A stretch of 64,000 nt of DNA from Marinobacterium sedimentorum (GTDB lineage Bacteria > Pseudomonadota > Gammaproteobacteria > Pseudomonadales > Balneatricaceae), in the NCBI RefSeq assembly GCF_024267675.1, contig NZ_JALDYX010000002.1:62001-126000 (forward strand), in the 5' to 3' direction. This document shows, piece by piece, positions 48,775 through 58,392 of the stretch. Position 1 is the first letter of the stretch; each line of letters starts with the position of its first letter. Below the pieces are notes generated by a model. It did no database searches. It was not told the origin of the DNA and worked only from the letters and a program-made list of their open reading frames with translations. The translations under genes were made by a program, and so were the position numbers.

Positions 48775-49782
48775 TCACCCCTGCTTGCGATAACTGCTTG
48801 GCGACACCCCGGTCCAGTGCCGAAATGCCCGGGTAAACGCCGAGGGCTCCGAAAACCCCAGTTCCCTGGCGATACCCGATACCGGCAGGCTCGGCTGACT
48901 CAGCAGGTGAATGGCGGTGTCGCGGCGCAGACCGTCCTTTATATCCTGAAAGTGGGTGCCCTCGTCGGTGAGCTTGCGCCTCAGGGTGCGAGTGGTCATG
49001 TGCAGCGCTGTGGCGGTGTCGTCCATGCTGGTGCTGGCCAGGCTGTCGGCGCGCTCGAGGTGATCCAGCACGCGGCGGGTATAGATGGGGTAGAAGGCCT
49101 GGCGACTGAACCAGTCCAGCGGGGCGCGCTTCATGTAGCTGCGCAGGTTGGCAACCGTCTGCACAATGGGGGCATCGAGCTGGTCGCGACTGAACTCGAA
49201 GCCATTGAAAGACTGTTCGTAGGCCACTGGCGCCGGGAACATCAGGCGGTATTCGGCGGCGTGGCGCGGGCGTGCATGAGTAAAGCACATGCGGCTCAGT
49301 TCCACCCGCCGGCCAATCATCCAGCCGGGGAAACGGTGCCAGATCAGCAGCAGGAATTCGCACAGGCTGTGTTCGGTGTCCAGACTCGGGTCACTCAGGC
49401 GCAGGCTCAGGCGGGCGCGGTCATCCCATTCCTCGAAGCGAAACTCCACCGCCTCGGACACCAGATTGTAAAAGTGACAGCTGCGCCGCATGACCGACCG
49501 CAGCGTTGTGCCGTACAGCGCCTGGCGGGCCATCAGCGGGAATATGCCAAAGCGGCAGGGGCGGGTGCCCAGGCACAGAAATTCATCGTCCGCGGTCTGC
49601 CAGAGTTGCTGCACCAGGGTGCTGAGCTGATGGGGCGTGATGCGTACCTGGGGATTGTCGAGCAGGCCCCGGTGCAGGCCCGCCCGCTGCAGAATCGCGT
49701 CGCAGTTGTGGCCATGGCGTTCCAGCCCTGCAATAAAGGTGCGGGCATAGTGGACCGAGATGGAATGGCGCGGTGAACTCAT
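48775..49782 (-). CDS. AraC-family transcriptional regulator
   Basis: The 335-residue protein has an N-terminal ligand domain of the arabinose-binding-N/OruR type and a C-terminal AraC helix-turn-helix pair (HMTTRTLRRKLTDEGTHFQD, SGIARELGFSEPSAFTRAFR, GVSPSSYR). ATG at 49782 was chosen; a GTG at 49812 lacks a ribosome site. It is divergent from fadB, with 256 bp between, so it may regulate it, but fatty-acid oxidation is usually controlled by other families. Target unknown. Confidence 0.9.
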   Translation of the reverse strand: MSSPRHSISVHYARTFIAGLERHGHNCDAILQRAGLHRGLLDNPQVRITPHQLSTLVQQLWQTADDEFLCLGTRPCRFGIFPLMARQALYGTTLRSVMRRSCHFYNLVSEAVEFRFEEWDDRARLSLRLSDPSLDTEHSLCEFLLLIWHRFPGWMIGRRVELSRMCFTHARPRHAAEYRLMFPAPVAYEQSFNGFEFSRDQLDAPIVQTVANLRSYMKRAPLDWFSRQAFYPIYTRRVLDHLERADSLASTSMDDTATALHMTTRTLRRKLTDEGTHFQDIKDGLRRDTAIHLLSQPSLPVSGIARELGFSEPSAFTRAFRHWTGVSPSSYRKQG

Positions 49783-50038
49783 GGGCCTGTCCGTATTGGC
49801 TATGCTGATCACGGATTATGCCGCAACGGGGCAGGTCAGGGTAAGGTGGCTGTCCGGATATGTTAATTATACGGCTGGGTTTGTCATTGTCGTGCCCCAC
49901 AAGCTGATCCAGACTGACGGGCTGCTGTATGTGCTGTTGGGAAGCTGCGACTTTGGCCCGGCGACTGGCGCCCAGGCCGAACCATCACCGCCGCCCCGGC
50001 TCAGGGTAACGGCAACGACTGAATTGAAGGATGCGAAC

Positions 50039-52180
50039 ATGATGTATGAAGGACAGGCCATCAGCCTGCAGATTGTAGAGCCCGGCATCGCCGAGCTGGT
50101 ATTCGATGTGCAGGGCGCATCGGTCAACTCCCTCACCAGTGCGGTTTTCGAGGAACTGCAGGCGGCGGTGCAGCAGTTGCGTGCAGCCCAGGGTATAGAT
50201 GGCCTGCTGCTGCGCAGTGCCAAGTCCAACTTTATCGTCGGTGCCGACATTCCTGAACTGGCGCGTCGCTCCAAGCAGGGGCCAGAGGAACTGGCGCCCT
50301 GGATGGCCGGCGTGCACGCACTGCTGTGTGAAATTGAAAGCCTGCCACTGGTGTCGGTGGCGGCGGTCAATGGTCTGGCGCTGGGGGGCGGCTTTGAAAT
50401 GGCGCTGTCGGCGGATTTTCGCGTGCTGGCCAGCGATGGCAAGGTAGGGTTCCCGGAAGTCCATCTTGGGCTCTTTCCGGGCTGGGGTGGCACGGTACGC
50501 CTGAGCCGTCTGATCGGTGCCGAGGTTGCGTTGTCCTGGATGCTCAGCGGGCGCCCGCAGGGCGCTGAGGCGGCGTTGAAACAGGGCGCGGTGGATGCCG
50601 TGGCCGAGCCCGATGCGCTGCACGCCAGCGCGCTGGCGCTGTTGCGCCAGAAGATCGCAGAGGGGTGCGACCTGCACCTTGTCCGGCAGCGCAAGCAGGC
50701 GCCGCTGGTAGCCAGCGATACCCTGCACAAACAGCTGGCAGCGCTGGACACACAGCTCGGCGAAAAGCTCGATCCCAACTATCCGGCCGCACCCAGCTTA
50801 CTGGCGCTGGTACTGCGTGATATCACGCTGGAGTTCAAGGCGGCGCTAGCGGCGGAGCAGCAGGGCTTTATTGAGCTGCTGAAAAGCGATTCGGCCCAGG
50901 CCCTGGTTGGCCTCTTCCTTAACGATCAGTTGCTCAAGCGCAAGGCCAAAAATGCCCTCAAGCAGGCGGGGCAGGTCAAGCAGGCGGCGGTGATTGGTGC
51001 CGGCATCATGGGCGGCGGCGTGGCCTATCAGTCCGCCAGCAGCGGTACGCCGGTGCTGATGAAGGATATTCAGCCCCAGGCGCTGGAGCTGGGCACGGCA
51101 ACGGCGGCCAAGCTGCTGGACCGGCAGATCCAGAAAGGCCGGCTGGATGAGGCGGGCAAAAACCGGGTGCTGCAGGCCATAAGCCCGACGCTTGAATACC
51201 AGGGCTTCGATCAGGTGGATCTGGTGGTGGAGGCGGTGGTGGAAAATGCCGCCATCAAGGCCAGCGTGCTGGCTGACGTGGAATCCAGGCTGCGCGATGA
51301 TGCCGTGCTGACCTCCAACACCTCGACCATTTCCATCAGCTCACTGGCCGAATCGCTGCAGCGCCCGGCGCAGTTCTGCGGCATGCACTTCTTTAACCCG
51401 GTGCACCTGATGCCGCTGGTGGAGGTGATCCGGGGCCGCGACACCAGCCCCCAGACCCTGGCCACCACCGTCGCCTATGCCCAGGCGATGGGCAAGAGCC
51501 CCATCGTCGTCAATGATTGCCCGGGCTTTTTGGTGAATCGCATCCTGTTTCCCTATTTCAACGGCTTTAACCGCCTGCTGCTTGACGGCGTGGATTTCGA
51601 GCGCATCGACGGGGTGATGGAGGCCTTTGGCTGGCCTATGGGCCCGGCCTACCTGATGGACGTGATTGGTCTGGATACCTGCGTGCATGCCGACAAGGTG
51701 ATGATCGAAGGTTTCCCCGAGCGCATGGGTCACGATGGCGTCTGCATCGCCGAGCAACTGCTGGAGGCCGATAGTCTGGGGCAGAAGAATGGCCGTGGCT
51801 TCTATGAATACGGCGTGGATGACAAGGGTCGCCGTACCCGGGTGGCGGCGACCAGGGCACAGCAGCTGATAGACGCGGCCAAGGGGCCTGCACTGGCGCT
51901 GACTGACCAGGACATTCTGGATCGCATGATGATTCCGCTGTGCATGGAGGCGGTGCGCTGTCTGGAAGATGGTATCGCCGACTCCGCCGCCGAGGTGGAT
52001 ATGGGCCTTATCCTGGGGCTGGGCTTCCCGCGTTTTCGCGGTGGCGCGCTGCGCTATATCGACAGCCTGGGGGCGGCGGATTTCTGCCAGCGGGTCGAGC
52101 GGCATGCTGCCAGTGGTGCGCTTTACCAGGTGACTGAAGGATTGAAAGCGCGCGTGCTTGGCGGTGAAACCTTCTTTTAA
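50039..52180 (+). CDS. fadB: Fatty acid oxidation complex alpha subunit (FadB-like)
   Basis: The 713-residue multifunctional protein has enoyl-CoA hydratase N-terminally (FIVGADIPEL, LGGGFEMALSADFRV, GLFPGWGGTVRL) and 3-hydroxyacyl-CoA dehydrogenase from about residue 316 (AAVIGAGIMGGG). Catalytic H is near 450 in HFFNPVHLMPLVEVI, followed by the C-terminal HADH domains. Length fits Pseudomonas FadB (715). The ATG at 50039 follows GAAGG. The usual partner fadA (thiolase) is not downstream: a terminator and the cobalamin riboswitch follow. Confidence 0.93.
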   Translation: MMYEGQAISLQIVEPGIAELVFDVQGASVNSLTSAVFEELQAAVQQLRAAQGIDGLLLRSAKSNFIVGADIPELARRSKQGPEELAPWMAGVHALLCEIESLPLVSVAAVNGLALGGGFEMALSADFRVLASDGKVGFPEVHLGLFPGWGGTVRLSRLIGAEVALSWMLSGRPQGAEAALKQGAVDAVAEPDALHASALALLRQKIAEGCDLHLVRQRKQAPLVASDTLHKQLAALDTQLGEKLDPNYPAAPSLLALVLRDITLEFKAALAAEQQGFIELLKSDSAQALVGLFLNDQLLKRKAKNALKQAGQVKQAAVIGAGIMGGGVAYQSASSGTPVLMKDIQPQALELGTATAAKLLDRQIQKGRLDEAGKNRVLQAISPTLEYQGFDQVDLVVEAVVENAAIKASVLADVESRLRDDAVLTSNTSTISISSLAESLQRPAQFCGMHFFNPVHLMPLVEVIRGRDTSPQTLATTVAYAQAMGKSPIVVNDCPGFLVNRILFPYFNGFNRLLLDGVDFERIDGVMEAFGWPMGPAYLMDVIGLDTCVHADKVMIEGFPERMGHDGVCIAEQLLEADSLGQKNGRGFYEYGVDDKGRRTRVAATRAQQLIDAAKGPALALTDQDILDRMMIPLCMEAVRCLEDGIADSAAEVDMGLILGLGFPRFRGGALRYIDSLGAADFCQRVERHAASGALYQVTEGLKARVLGGETFF

Positions 52181-52209
52181 GCATCTGCCATCACTTGTGT
52201 AGGCGCTTC

Positions 52210-52250
52210 CAAGCCCGCTGTCCGGTTTCTCGGGCCGCGGGCTTGGCTTT
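52210..52250 (+). terminator. Rho-independent terminator after fadB
   Basis: Stem CAAGCCCGC (52210-52218) with GCGGGCTTG (52237-52245) followed by gctttat. The T-run is moderate. Confidence 0.7.
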
Positions 52251-52308
52251 ATCTGGCAGCACCTGTCTGCATTTGTAATTACCCCGGTAGCTCCCTACAA
52301 TGCGCTCC

Positions 52309-52558
52309 TGCTTCTGGTACCCAAGGGTTTGTGACCCTGGGTTTAATCGGGAAGCCGGTGCGCCAGGCGACGGGGTTTGATCCCCTTCGCGGCAATGCCG
52401 GCACTGCCCCCGCAACGGTAAACGACGTATACCCTTTTGGCGCCCTGGTGCCTGGAGGCTGCGCGAAACAGCAACACGCCACTGTGTTCATACACGGGAA
52501 GGCGCTGTTTCAGGATGCATCTGCATTCTGTCGTGAGTCCGGAGACCGGCCAAAAGCA
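52309..52558 (+). ncRNA. Cobalamin (B12) riboswitch
   Basis: Conserved elements in order: gggaagccggtgcg (near 52350), actgcccccgcaacggta, cactgtg with gggaaggcgc, and the B12-box-like agtccggagaccggcc (52536-52551). The outer stem pairs tgctt with aagca. It precedes the btuB-like receptor by about 140 bp, so it likely switches off the receptor and the downstream cobalamin genes when cobalamin is plentiful. Confidence 0.92.
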
Positions 52559-52701
52559 ATTTGTCGGCATAGCGGAGGGCTTTGCAGCGGCACGCAGGCG
52601 CTCAGGTTTTGCAGCGCGCAGCGTTCTCGTTTTTATCCTTCCGCGTGACCTCTCTCTTTGTTGATTGCCGTGCGGGTGAGCACGGGAAGGATCTGTGTTT
52701 A

Positions 52702-54489
52702 ATGAAGTCTTATGCTTTTCCGGCAGCCCTGCTGCTGAGCTCCTCCGTGGTACTGGCTGACCAGGCCAGTACCCTGAATCCGGTGATCGTCACCGCGACC
52801 CGTACTGCCGAAACCGCCGATGAAACCCTGGCCGCGGTCACCGTTATCAGTCGTGACGACATCGAGCGCAGCCAGGCGACAATGCTGCCGGAAATTCTGC
52901 GCCGCGTGCCCGGTCTTTCGGTGGTCAGCAATGGCGGCCTTGGCCAGTCCTCGTCGGTGTTCCTGCGTGGCACCAACTCCGACCATGTGCTGGTACTGAT
53001 CGATGGCATCAAGGTGGGCTCGGCAACACTTGGCACCTATGCCTTTCAGGACATGCCGTTGTCACAGGTTGAGCGTATTGAAGTGGTGCGCGGGCCTCGC
53101 TCCAGCCTCTATGGTTCCGAAGCCATTGGCGGTGTTATACAGATCTTTACCCGCAAGGGCACAGCTACGGGCGAGGTCAAGCCGCGTTTCAGCGTCTCCG
53201 TTGGCAGCCATAATAGTCACCAGGCCGATGCGGGCCTTTCCGGCGGTGATGCCGATGGCTGGTTCAACCTGGGGCTGAGCGCGTTAAATACCGACGGCAT
53301 TGACGTTAAGAATGATGGCGAGAGCGACAAGGACGGCTATAGCAACCGCGCTCTATCGCTGCGCGTCGGGCGCGAGTTTGGCGACAGCTCTGAAGTCGAA
53401 CTGCACTGGCTGCGCGCTGATGGTGAAGCGGAATTTGACGGCAGTTTCCAGAACGAGAGCGAGTCGCGCCAGCAGGTGCTGGGGGCGCGGCTGTCCACGG
53501 CGCTGACCGACAACTGGCAGTCCAGCCTGCAGCTTGGGCGCAGCTGGGATGATAGTGACAACTTCCTCGATGGCGTATTCAGCAGCCGCTTTGATACGGT
53601 GCGCGACAATGTCTCCTGGCAGAACGACATCGCTGTTGGTGTGGCCGATCTGCTGACCCTGGGGCTGGATTACCAGAAGGATAAGGTCTTCAGTAACACC
53701 GACTTTGACGTGACCGAGCAAGACAACAGGGGTGCCTTTGCCCAGTATCAGACGTCCCTGGGCCGACATGACCTGATCGCCAGTCTGCGCACTGATGACA
53801 ACCAGCAGTTCGGTCGCCACAACACCGGCAGCCTGGCCTGGGGCTATGCCCTGGCCAATGATCTGCGCCTGAACGCTAGCTACGGTACGGCCTTCAAGGC
53901 ACCGAGCTTTAACGAACTCTATTATCCTGGCTACGGCAATGCGGATCTGGGCCCTGAAGAGTCCCGCTCGCTGGAGGTCGGTCTGTCTGGCCCTCTGGGG
54001 AATGGTCGCTGGGCGGTGAATGTCTATGATACCCGCATCGACGATCTGATCGCCTATGACGCCTCGATCTTTGGTCCGGCCAATATCCAGAATGCCCGTA
54101 TTCGCGGTATTGAAACCGTGCTGACCCAGTCTCTGGGGGCCTGGCTGTTCAGCGGCAACCTGACGCTGCTGGAGCCTGAAGACAAGGATAGCGGTAACGA
54201 CCTGCCGCGCCGGGCCCGCGAAGCCCTGCAGCTGGATCTGGATCGCCAGATCGGCGCTCTGAGTCTGGGTGCCAGCCTGCATCTCGAGAGCTCGCGTTAC
54301 GACAACCTGGCCAACAGCCGCAAGCTCGATGGCTACAGCACGCTGGATCTGCGCGCCAGCTATGCCCTGGCGGCTGACTGGTCGGTACAGGCGCGGATGG
54401 CCAACCTGTTTGACGACCAGTACCAGACTGCGGCGGATTACAACGAGGACGGCCGTACTGTCTTCGTTACGCTGGCCTACCAGCCCTGA
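52702..54489 (+). CDS. btuB: TonB-dependent cobalamin receptor (BtuB-like)
   Basis: The 595-residue outer-membrane receptor has a signal peptide ending near VVLADQ, a TonB box region LNPVIVTATRTAETA, a plug domain (VLVLIDGIKVG, VRGPRSSLYGSEAIGGVIQI) and a 22-strand barrel ending VFVTLAYQP. It follows the cobalamin riboswitch. ATG at 52702 follows GGGAAGG; the frame is open further upstream, but only this start gives a signal peptide. It imports cobalamin across the outer membrane. Confidence 0.94.
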   Translation: MKSYAFPAALLLSSSVVLADQASTLNPVIVTATRTAETADETLAAVTVISRDDIERSQATMLPEILRRVPGLSVVSNGGLGQSSSVFLRGTNSDHVLVLIDGIKVGSATLGTYAFQDMPLSQVERIEVVRGPRSSLYGSEAIGGVIQIFTRKGTATGEVKPRFSVSVGSHNSHQADAGLSGGDADGWFNLGLSALNTDGIDVKNDGESDKDGYSNRALSLRVGREFGDSSEVELHWLRADGEAEFDGSFQNESESRQQVLGARLSTALTDNWQSSLQLGRSWDDSDNFLDGVFSSRFDTVRDNVSWQNDIAVGVADLLTLGLDYQKDKVFSNTDFDVTEQDNRGAFAQYQTSLGRHDLIASLRTDDNQQFGRHNTGSLAWGYALANDLRLNASYGTAFKAPSFNELYYPGYGNADLGPEESRSLEVGLSGPLGNGRWAVNVYDTRIDDLIAYDASIFGPANIQNARIRGIETVLTQSLGAWLFSGNLTLLEPEDKDSGNDLPRRAREALQLDLDRQIGALSLGASLHLESSRYDNLANSRKLDGYSTLDLRASYALAADWSVQARMANLFDDQYQTAADYNEDGRTVFVTLAYQP

Positions 54490-54503
54490 TCAGGACATAG
54501 ACA

Positions 54504-55085
54504 ATGCTGCAACTCAGCTCCCGTGCCCAGCTTGTGCTGGGCCTGGTGCTGGCGCTGATGATGGCTGCTTCCCGCGGCCATCATTTTGCCAGCCTGGAAA
54601 ATCTGCCCAGCGCCTCCTGGGCCCTGTTTTTTATCGCCGGTTTTTACCTCAGATCCACATGGGCCTTTGCCGGCCTGATGGCCGAAGCCGTGCTGCTGGA
54701 CTTTATCGCCGTGGGCTTTCAGGGTGCCATTGACCTGTGCATCACGGTGTCCTATCCCATGCTGCTGCCGGCTTACGGTGCGCTCTGGATGGGCGGTCAG
54801 TGGCTGGCGACGCGCTACCGTGCGCACTGGTCCATGCTGGGGCCCTTGCTGCTGTCGGTATTGCTGGCCTCCAGCCTCTGTCAGCTGATTTCCAGCGGCA
54901 GCTACTATTACTTCTCGGGGCGCTTTGCCGACCCGAACCTGGCGGAGTTTGCCCAGCGCATGCTGTATTACGGGCCGCTGAGCCTGGAATCCATGGCGTT
55001 TTATATCGCCCTGACGACCCTGCTGCACGGGGCCTGGTTGTCGGCTGCAAAACTGCGGCATAGCCAGCAGACGGAGATCTTATGA
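54504..55085 (+). CDS. Six-helix membrane protein in the cobalamin locus, function unknown
   Basis: The 193-residue integral membrane protein has about six hydrophobic segments and short loops. Its start at 54504 is 14 bp after btuB, and its stop overlaps cobO by 4 bases (ATGA), so it is in the riboswitch-controlled operon. No family is recognised; shape suits a substrate-specific (ECF S-like) or accessory transport component for cobalamin or a precursor. Function inferred from context only. Confidence 0.75.
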   Translation: MLQLSSRAQLVLGLVLALMMAASRGHHFASLENLPSASWALFFIAGFYLRSTWAFAGLMAEAVLLDFIAVGFQGAIDLCITVSYPMLLPAYGALWMGGQWLATRYRAHWSMLGPLLLSVLLASSLCQLISSGSYYYFSGRFADPNLAEFAQRMLYYGPLSLESMAFYIALTTLLHGAWLSAAKLRHSQQTEIL

Positions 55086-55735
55086 GCGATTCAACATCGG
55101 CAGAACCCGAAGCATCGGCTGAACAGGCCGCTGCACAGGCGGGGAAGGAGCAGCGCCATCAAAAGCGCATGCAGCGCAAAAAGGATGTGGTGGACGCCGC
55201 CATCGCCCGCGCCGACAAGGTGCGCGGCATAGTGCTGGTGCTGACCGGCAACGGCAAGGGCAAGAGCAGCTCGGCCTTTGGCATGGTGGCACGCGCCCTG
55301 GGCCACGGTCAGCGCGTGGGCGTGGTGCAGTTTATCAAGGGGGCCTTCAGCACCGGCGAAGAGGCCTTCTTTCGCACACTGCCGGGGGTGAGTTACCACG
55401 TCATGGGCGAGGGCTTCACCTGGGAAACCCAGAACCGCGAGCGGGATGTCGCGGCGGCCATGGCGGCCTTTGATATCGCCCGCGGCCTGATGTCCGATCC
55501 CGCCATTCACATGGTGGTGCTGGATGAGCTCAATATCGCCCTCAAGTACGGCTATGTGCCACTGCAGGCGGTGATTGACGCCGCCCAGGCGCGGCCAGCG
55601 CATCAGAACCTGATCATCACCGGGCGCGGTGCGCCGGCCGAACTGATCGAGCTGGCCGATACCGTCACCGAAATGGGTGATCTAAAGCACGCCTTTCGTG
55701 CCGGCATCAAGGCCCAGCCCGGTATCGAACTTTGA
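55082..55735 (+). CDS. cobO: Cob(I)yrinic acid a,c-diamide adenosyltransferase
   Basis: The 217-residue protein is the CobO/BtuR/CobA type, with an N-terminal basic stretch (RHQKRMQRKK) and P-loop GNGKGKSSS (residues 56-64). It continues AFGMVARALGHGQRVGVVQF and later ALKYGYVPL. It transfers adenosyl from ATP to the corrin cobalt. It overlaps the upstream membrane-protein gene by 4 bases and precedes the broken bluB by 7 bp. Confidence 0.95.
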   Translation: MSDSTSAEPEASAEQAAAQAGKEQRHQKRMQRKKDVVDAAIARADKVRGIVLVLTGNGKGKSSSAFGMVARALGHGQRVGVVQFIKGAFSTGEEAFFRTLPGVSYHVMGEGFTWETQNRERDVAAAMAAFDIARGLMSDPAIHMVVLDELNIALKYGYVPLQAVIDAAQARPAHQNLIITGRGAPAELIELADTVTEMGDLKHAFRAGIKAQPGIEL

Positions 55736-55742
55736 AGCAGCC

Positions 55743-56389
55743 ATGACCCACCCCGATCAGGCCTTCAGTGACGCCGAGCGTGCTGCGGTCTATCGCGCCA
55801 TTCGAGAGCGGCGTGACATGCGGCATTTTGTACCCGGTGCTGTGAGGTGCTGGCGCGTTTGCTGGAGGCGGCACACTGCGCGCCCAGCGTCGGCCTGATG
55901 CAGCCCTGGCGCTTTATCCGTATCTGCGATACAACGCTGCGCACGGCCATTGCCGCGCTGGTGGAGCAGGAACGCTGCAATACGGCCCGGGCGCTGAGGG
56001 AACGGGAAGAGGAATTCATGCGCCTCAAGGTGGAAGGCGTGCGCGAATGCGGCGAGTTGCTGGTGGTTGCATTGGCGGACAAGCGCGAAGCTCATGTATT
56101 CGGCCGCCGTACCCTGCCGGAAATGGACCTGGCCTCGGTGTCCTGCGCCATCCAGAACCTCTGGCTGGCGGCCCGTGCCGAAGGACTCGGCATGGGCTGG
56201 GTATCGCTGTTCGACCCCGTCGCCCTGGCGGATCTGCTGGGCATGCCGGCGGGCAGTCAGCCTGTCGCCGTGCTCTGTCTGGGCCAGGTTGAAGCCTTTT
56301 ACCCCAGGCCCATGCTGCAGGACAGTGGCTGGGCTGAACCCCGGCCGCTGTGCGATCTGCTGTTCACCGATGGCTGGGGCGCGACCTAA
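55743..56389 (+). pseudogene. bluB: BluB flavin destructase gene with frameshift
   Basis: Two frames together encode a full BluB (about 214 residues). The first, from ATG 55743, reads MTHPDQAFSDAERAAVYRAI and ends RRDMRHFVPGAV. The second continues EVLARLLEAAHCAPSVGLMQ and then PWRFIRI. Between them, near 55842, the frame shifts by one and a few bases may be missing (FVPG then DPEVLARLL is expected). BluB makes 5,6-dimethylbenzimidazole, the lower ligand. If real, the break would remove ligand synthesis. A sequencing error is possible since both halves are otherwise intact. Confidence 0.8.
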
Positions 56390-57366
56390 TGCAGGGCCTG
56401 ATGCACAGCCTGTTTGCGGGCGATGCGTTGCCCCCGGATGATCTGCTAACAACCGCCCTGATCATGCTGGCGGCGGTGCTGCTCGATGCCTGGCTGGGCG
56501 AGCCGCCGCTGTGCTGGCATCCGCTGGTGGCCTTCGGGCGCCTCGCCGCCTGGGCTGAGCAGAGGTTCCATGGTCGCTGGGGGCAGGGCGCTCTGGCCCA
56601 GATAAGCGCCGGTGCTATGGCCTGGCTGCTGTTGCTGCTGCCCGGAGTTGTACTTGCCTGGTTGCTGTCCGGTGTGCCGCTGCTGGGGGAGCTGGGCGCT
56701 GTGCTGGGGCTGTACTGGGCACTGGGACATCGCAGTTTGCACGATCATGCACAACCGGTGTTCAGGGCCTTGCAACAAGGTGAGGAAACCACGGCCCGGG
56801 ACTATGCAGCGCGAATAGTCAGTAGGGACGCCGCAACACTGGATATTGAAAAATCAACTATTGAGTCAATTCTGGAGAACGGCAACGATGCGATATTCGG
56901 CGCCCTGTTCTGGTTTGCCCTGGCGGGACTGCCCGGCGTGGTGCTGTTTCGCCTGGCCAACACGCTGGATGCCAGCTGGGGTTACCGGTCGCCGCGCTAC
57001 CTTTACTTTGGCAGGGCAAGTGCCCGTATCGACGATGCCCTGAATTGGCTGCCGGCCCGCCTTACGGCGCTGAGCTATGCGCTGCTGGGCCAGACCCGCG
57101 TGGCGTTGCGCTGCTGGCGCGCTCAGGCAGGAGCTTGTGACAGCCCCAACGGTGGCCCGGTGATGGCCGCAGGTGCCGGCGCTTTGGGCATTCGTCTCGG
57201 CGGGCCAGCCCGCTACCGGGGGGAATGGCTGCAAAAGCCCTGGCTCGGGCAGGGGCCTGAGCCGGTAGCGGCCGATATTCCGCGGGCGCTGACGCTGGTG
57301 CGCCGCAGCCTTGTGCTCTGGGTGCTGGTGCTGCTGGCCGCGGGGCTCTTGAACGCGTTGCGCTGA
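56389..57366 (+). CDS. cbiB: Adenosylcobinamide-phosphate synthase (CbiB/CobD)
   Basis: The 325-residue membrane enzyme has the motif LLDAWLGEPPLCWHPLVAFG near the start, LDIEKSTIESILENGNDAIF mid-way, and LANTLDASWGYRSPRYLYFG. It attaches aminopropanol phosphate to the corrin ring. The start overlaps the bluB stop (TAATG). Some systems call it cobD; in the Salmonella nomenclature CbiB is clearer. Confidence 0.92.
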   Translation: MQGLMHSLFAGDALPPDDLLTTALIMLAAVLLDAWLGEPPLCWHPLVAFGRLAAWAEQRFHGRWGQGALAQISAGAMAWLLLLLPGVVLAWLLSGVPLLGELGAVLGLYWALGHRSLHDHAQPVFRALQQGEETTARDYAARIVSRDAATLDIEKSTIESILENGNDAIFGALFWFALAGLPGVVLFRLANTLDASWGYRSPRYLYFGRASARIDDALNWLPARLTALSYALLGQTRVALRCWRAQAGACDSPNGGPVMAAGAGALGIRLGGPARYRGEWLQKPWLGQGPEPVAADIPRALTLVRRSLVLWVLVLLAAGLLNALR

Positions 57367-57381
57367 CTTTCGCTAACGCCC

Positions 57382-58392
57382 ATGACTGAATCAATTCGGA
57401 TACTCACAATGCTGCAACATGGCGGACGCCTGCGGGCGGCGGCCCGACAACAGGGCATCGCGCTGCACCGCTGGCTGGATCTGTCGACGGGCCTGAATCC
57501 CCACGCCTGGCCGGTGCCAGCGCTGGATCCGCAGTGCTGGGCGCGCCTGCCGGAGGATGACGATGGCCTCGAAGCGGCAGCCCGCGCCTATTATGGCTGC
57601 GACAGTCTGCTGCCGGTGGCGGGCTCCCAGGCGGCCATCCAGGCGCTGCCCGGGCTTCGCCCGCCCAGTCGGGTACGGGTAATGTCGCCGGGCTACCTTG
57701 AGCATCAGCACGCCTGGCACCTGGCAGGCCATGAGGTAACACCGGTTTCCGTGCGTGAGCTGCGAGAGAGCCTGCCGGCGTCTGATGTGCTGGTGCTGAT
57801 TCATCCGGGCAATCCCTGTGGCGAGCGTTTCAGTGCCGATGAACTTCTGGGCTGGCAGCGCCAGCTGGCGGCGCACGGCGGCTGGCTGGTGCTGGACGAA
57901 GCCTTTATCGATGCCACACCCGCAGCAAGCCTTGCAGCCTATGCGGGGCTTCCCGGGCTTATAGTGCTGCGTTCGGTGGGCAAGTTTTTTGGCCTGGCGG
58001 GTATCCGCGTCGGCTTTGTACTGGCAGAGCCTGGCATTCTGAATCCGCTGCGTGAACGGCTCGGGCCCTGGGCGCTGTCGGGCCCGTCCCGTGCGGTGGC
58101 CACCCAGGCCCTGGGTGATCGGAGCTGGCAGCAGGCCATGCGTGCGCAGCTCGCGCAGCAGAGTGATCGCCTGTCGGTGTTGCTGCAGCGTCATCATCTG
58201 GCGCCCAGTGGCGGCAGCGCCCTGTTCCAGTGGGTTCGTACCGCAGATGCTGCGCATCTGCATGTGCAACTGGCGCGGCGGGCCATTTTTACACGACTGT
58301 TTGAAGTGCCCGCGAGCCTGCGCTTTGGCTTGCCGCCGGATGAAGCCGGCTGGGCACGGCTGGATAGGGCCCTGACGGAGATAAATGCATGA
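57382..58392 (+). CDS. cobC: L-threonine-phosphate decarboxylase-like PLP enzyme (CobC)
   Basis: The 336-residue fold-type I aminotransferase-like enzyme has [23 protein letters not shown] [12 protein letters not shown] and PLP lysine in [15 protein letters not shown]. It makes (R)-1-amino-2-propanol phosphate for the corrin linker. An in-frame ATG at 57409 ([12 protein letters not shown]) is as plausible a start, since most CobC proteins begin with that MLxHGGRL segment. It overlaps cobQ by 4 bases. Confidence 0.9.
   Translation: MTESIRILTMLQHGGRLRAAARQQGIALHRWLDLSTGLNPHAWPVPALDPQCWARLPEDDDGLEAAARAYYGCDSLLPVAGSQAAIQALPGLRPPSRVRVMSPGYLEHQHAWHLAGHEVTPVSVRELRESLPASDVLVLIHPGNPCGERFSADELLGWQRQLAAHGGWLVLDEAFIDATPAASLAAYAGLPGLIVLRSVGKFFGLAGIRVGFVLAEPGILNPLRERLGPWALSGPSRAVATQALGDRSWQQAMRAQLAQQSDRLSVLLQRHHLAPSGGSALFQWVRTADAAHLHVQLARRAIFTRLFEVPASLRFGLPPDEAGWARLDRALTEINA

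Noticed and set aside
49760..50038. Extended N-terminus of FadB (93 residues)
   Set aside because: The extra region has no similarity to FadB, and a good ribosome site precedes the start at 50039.
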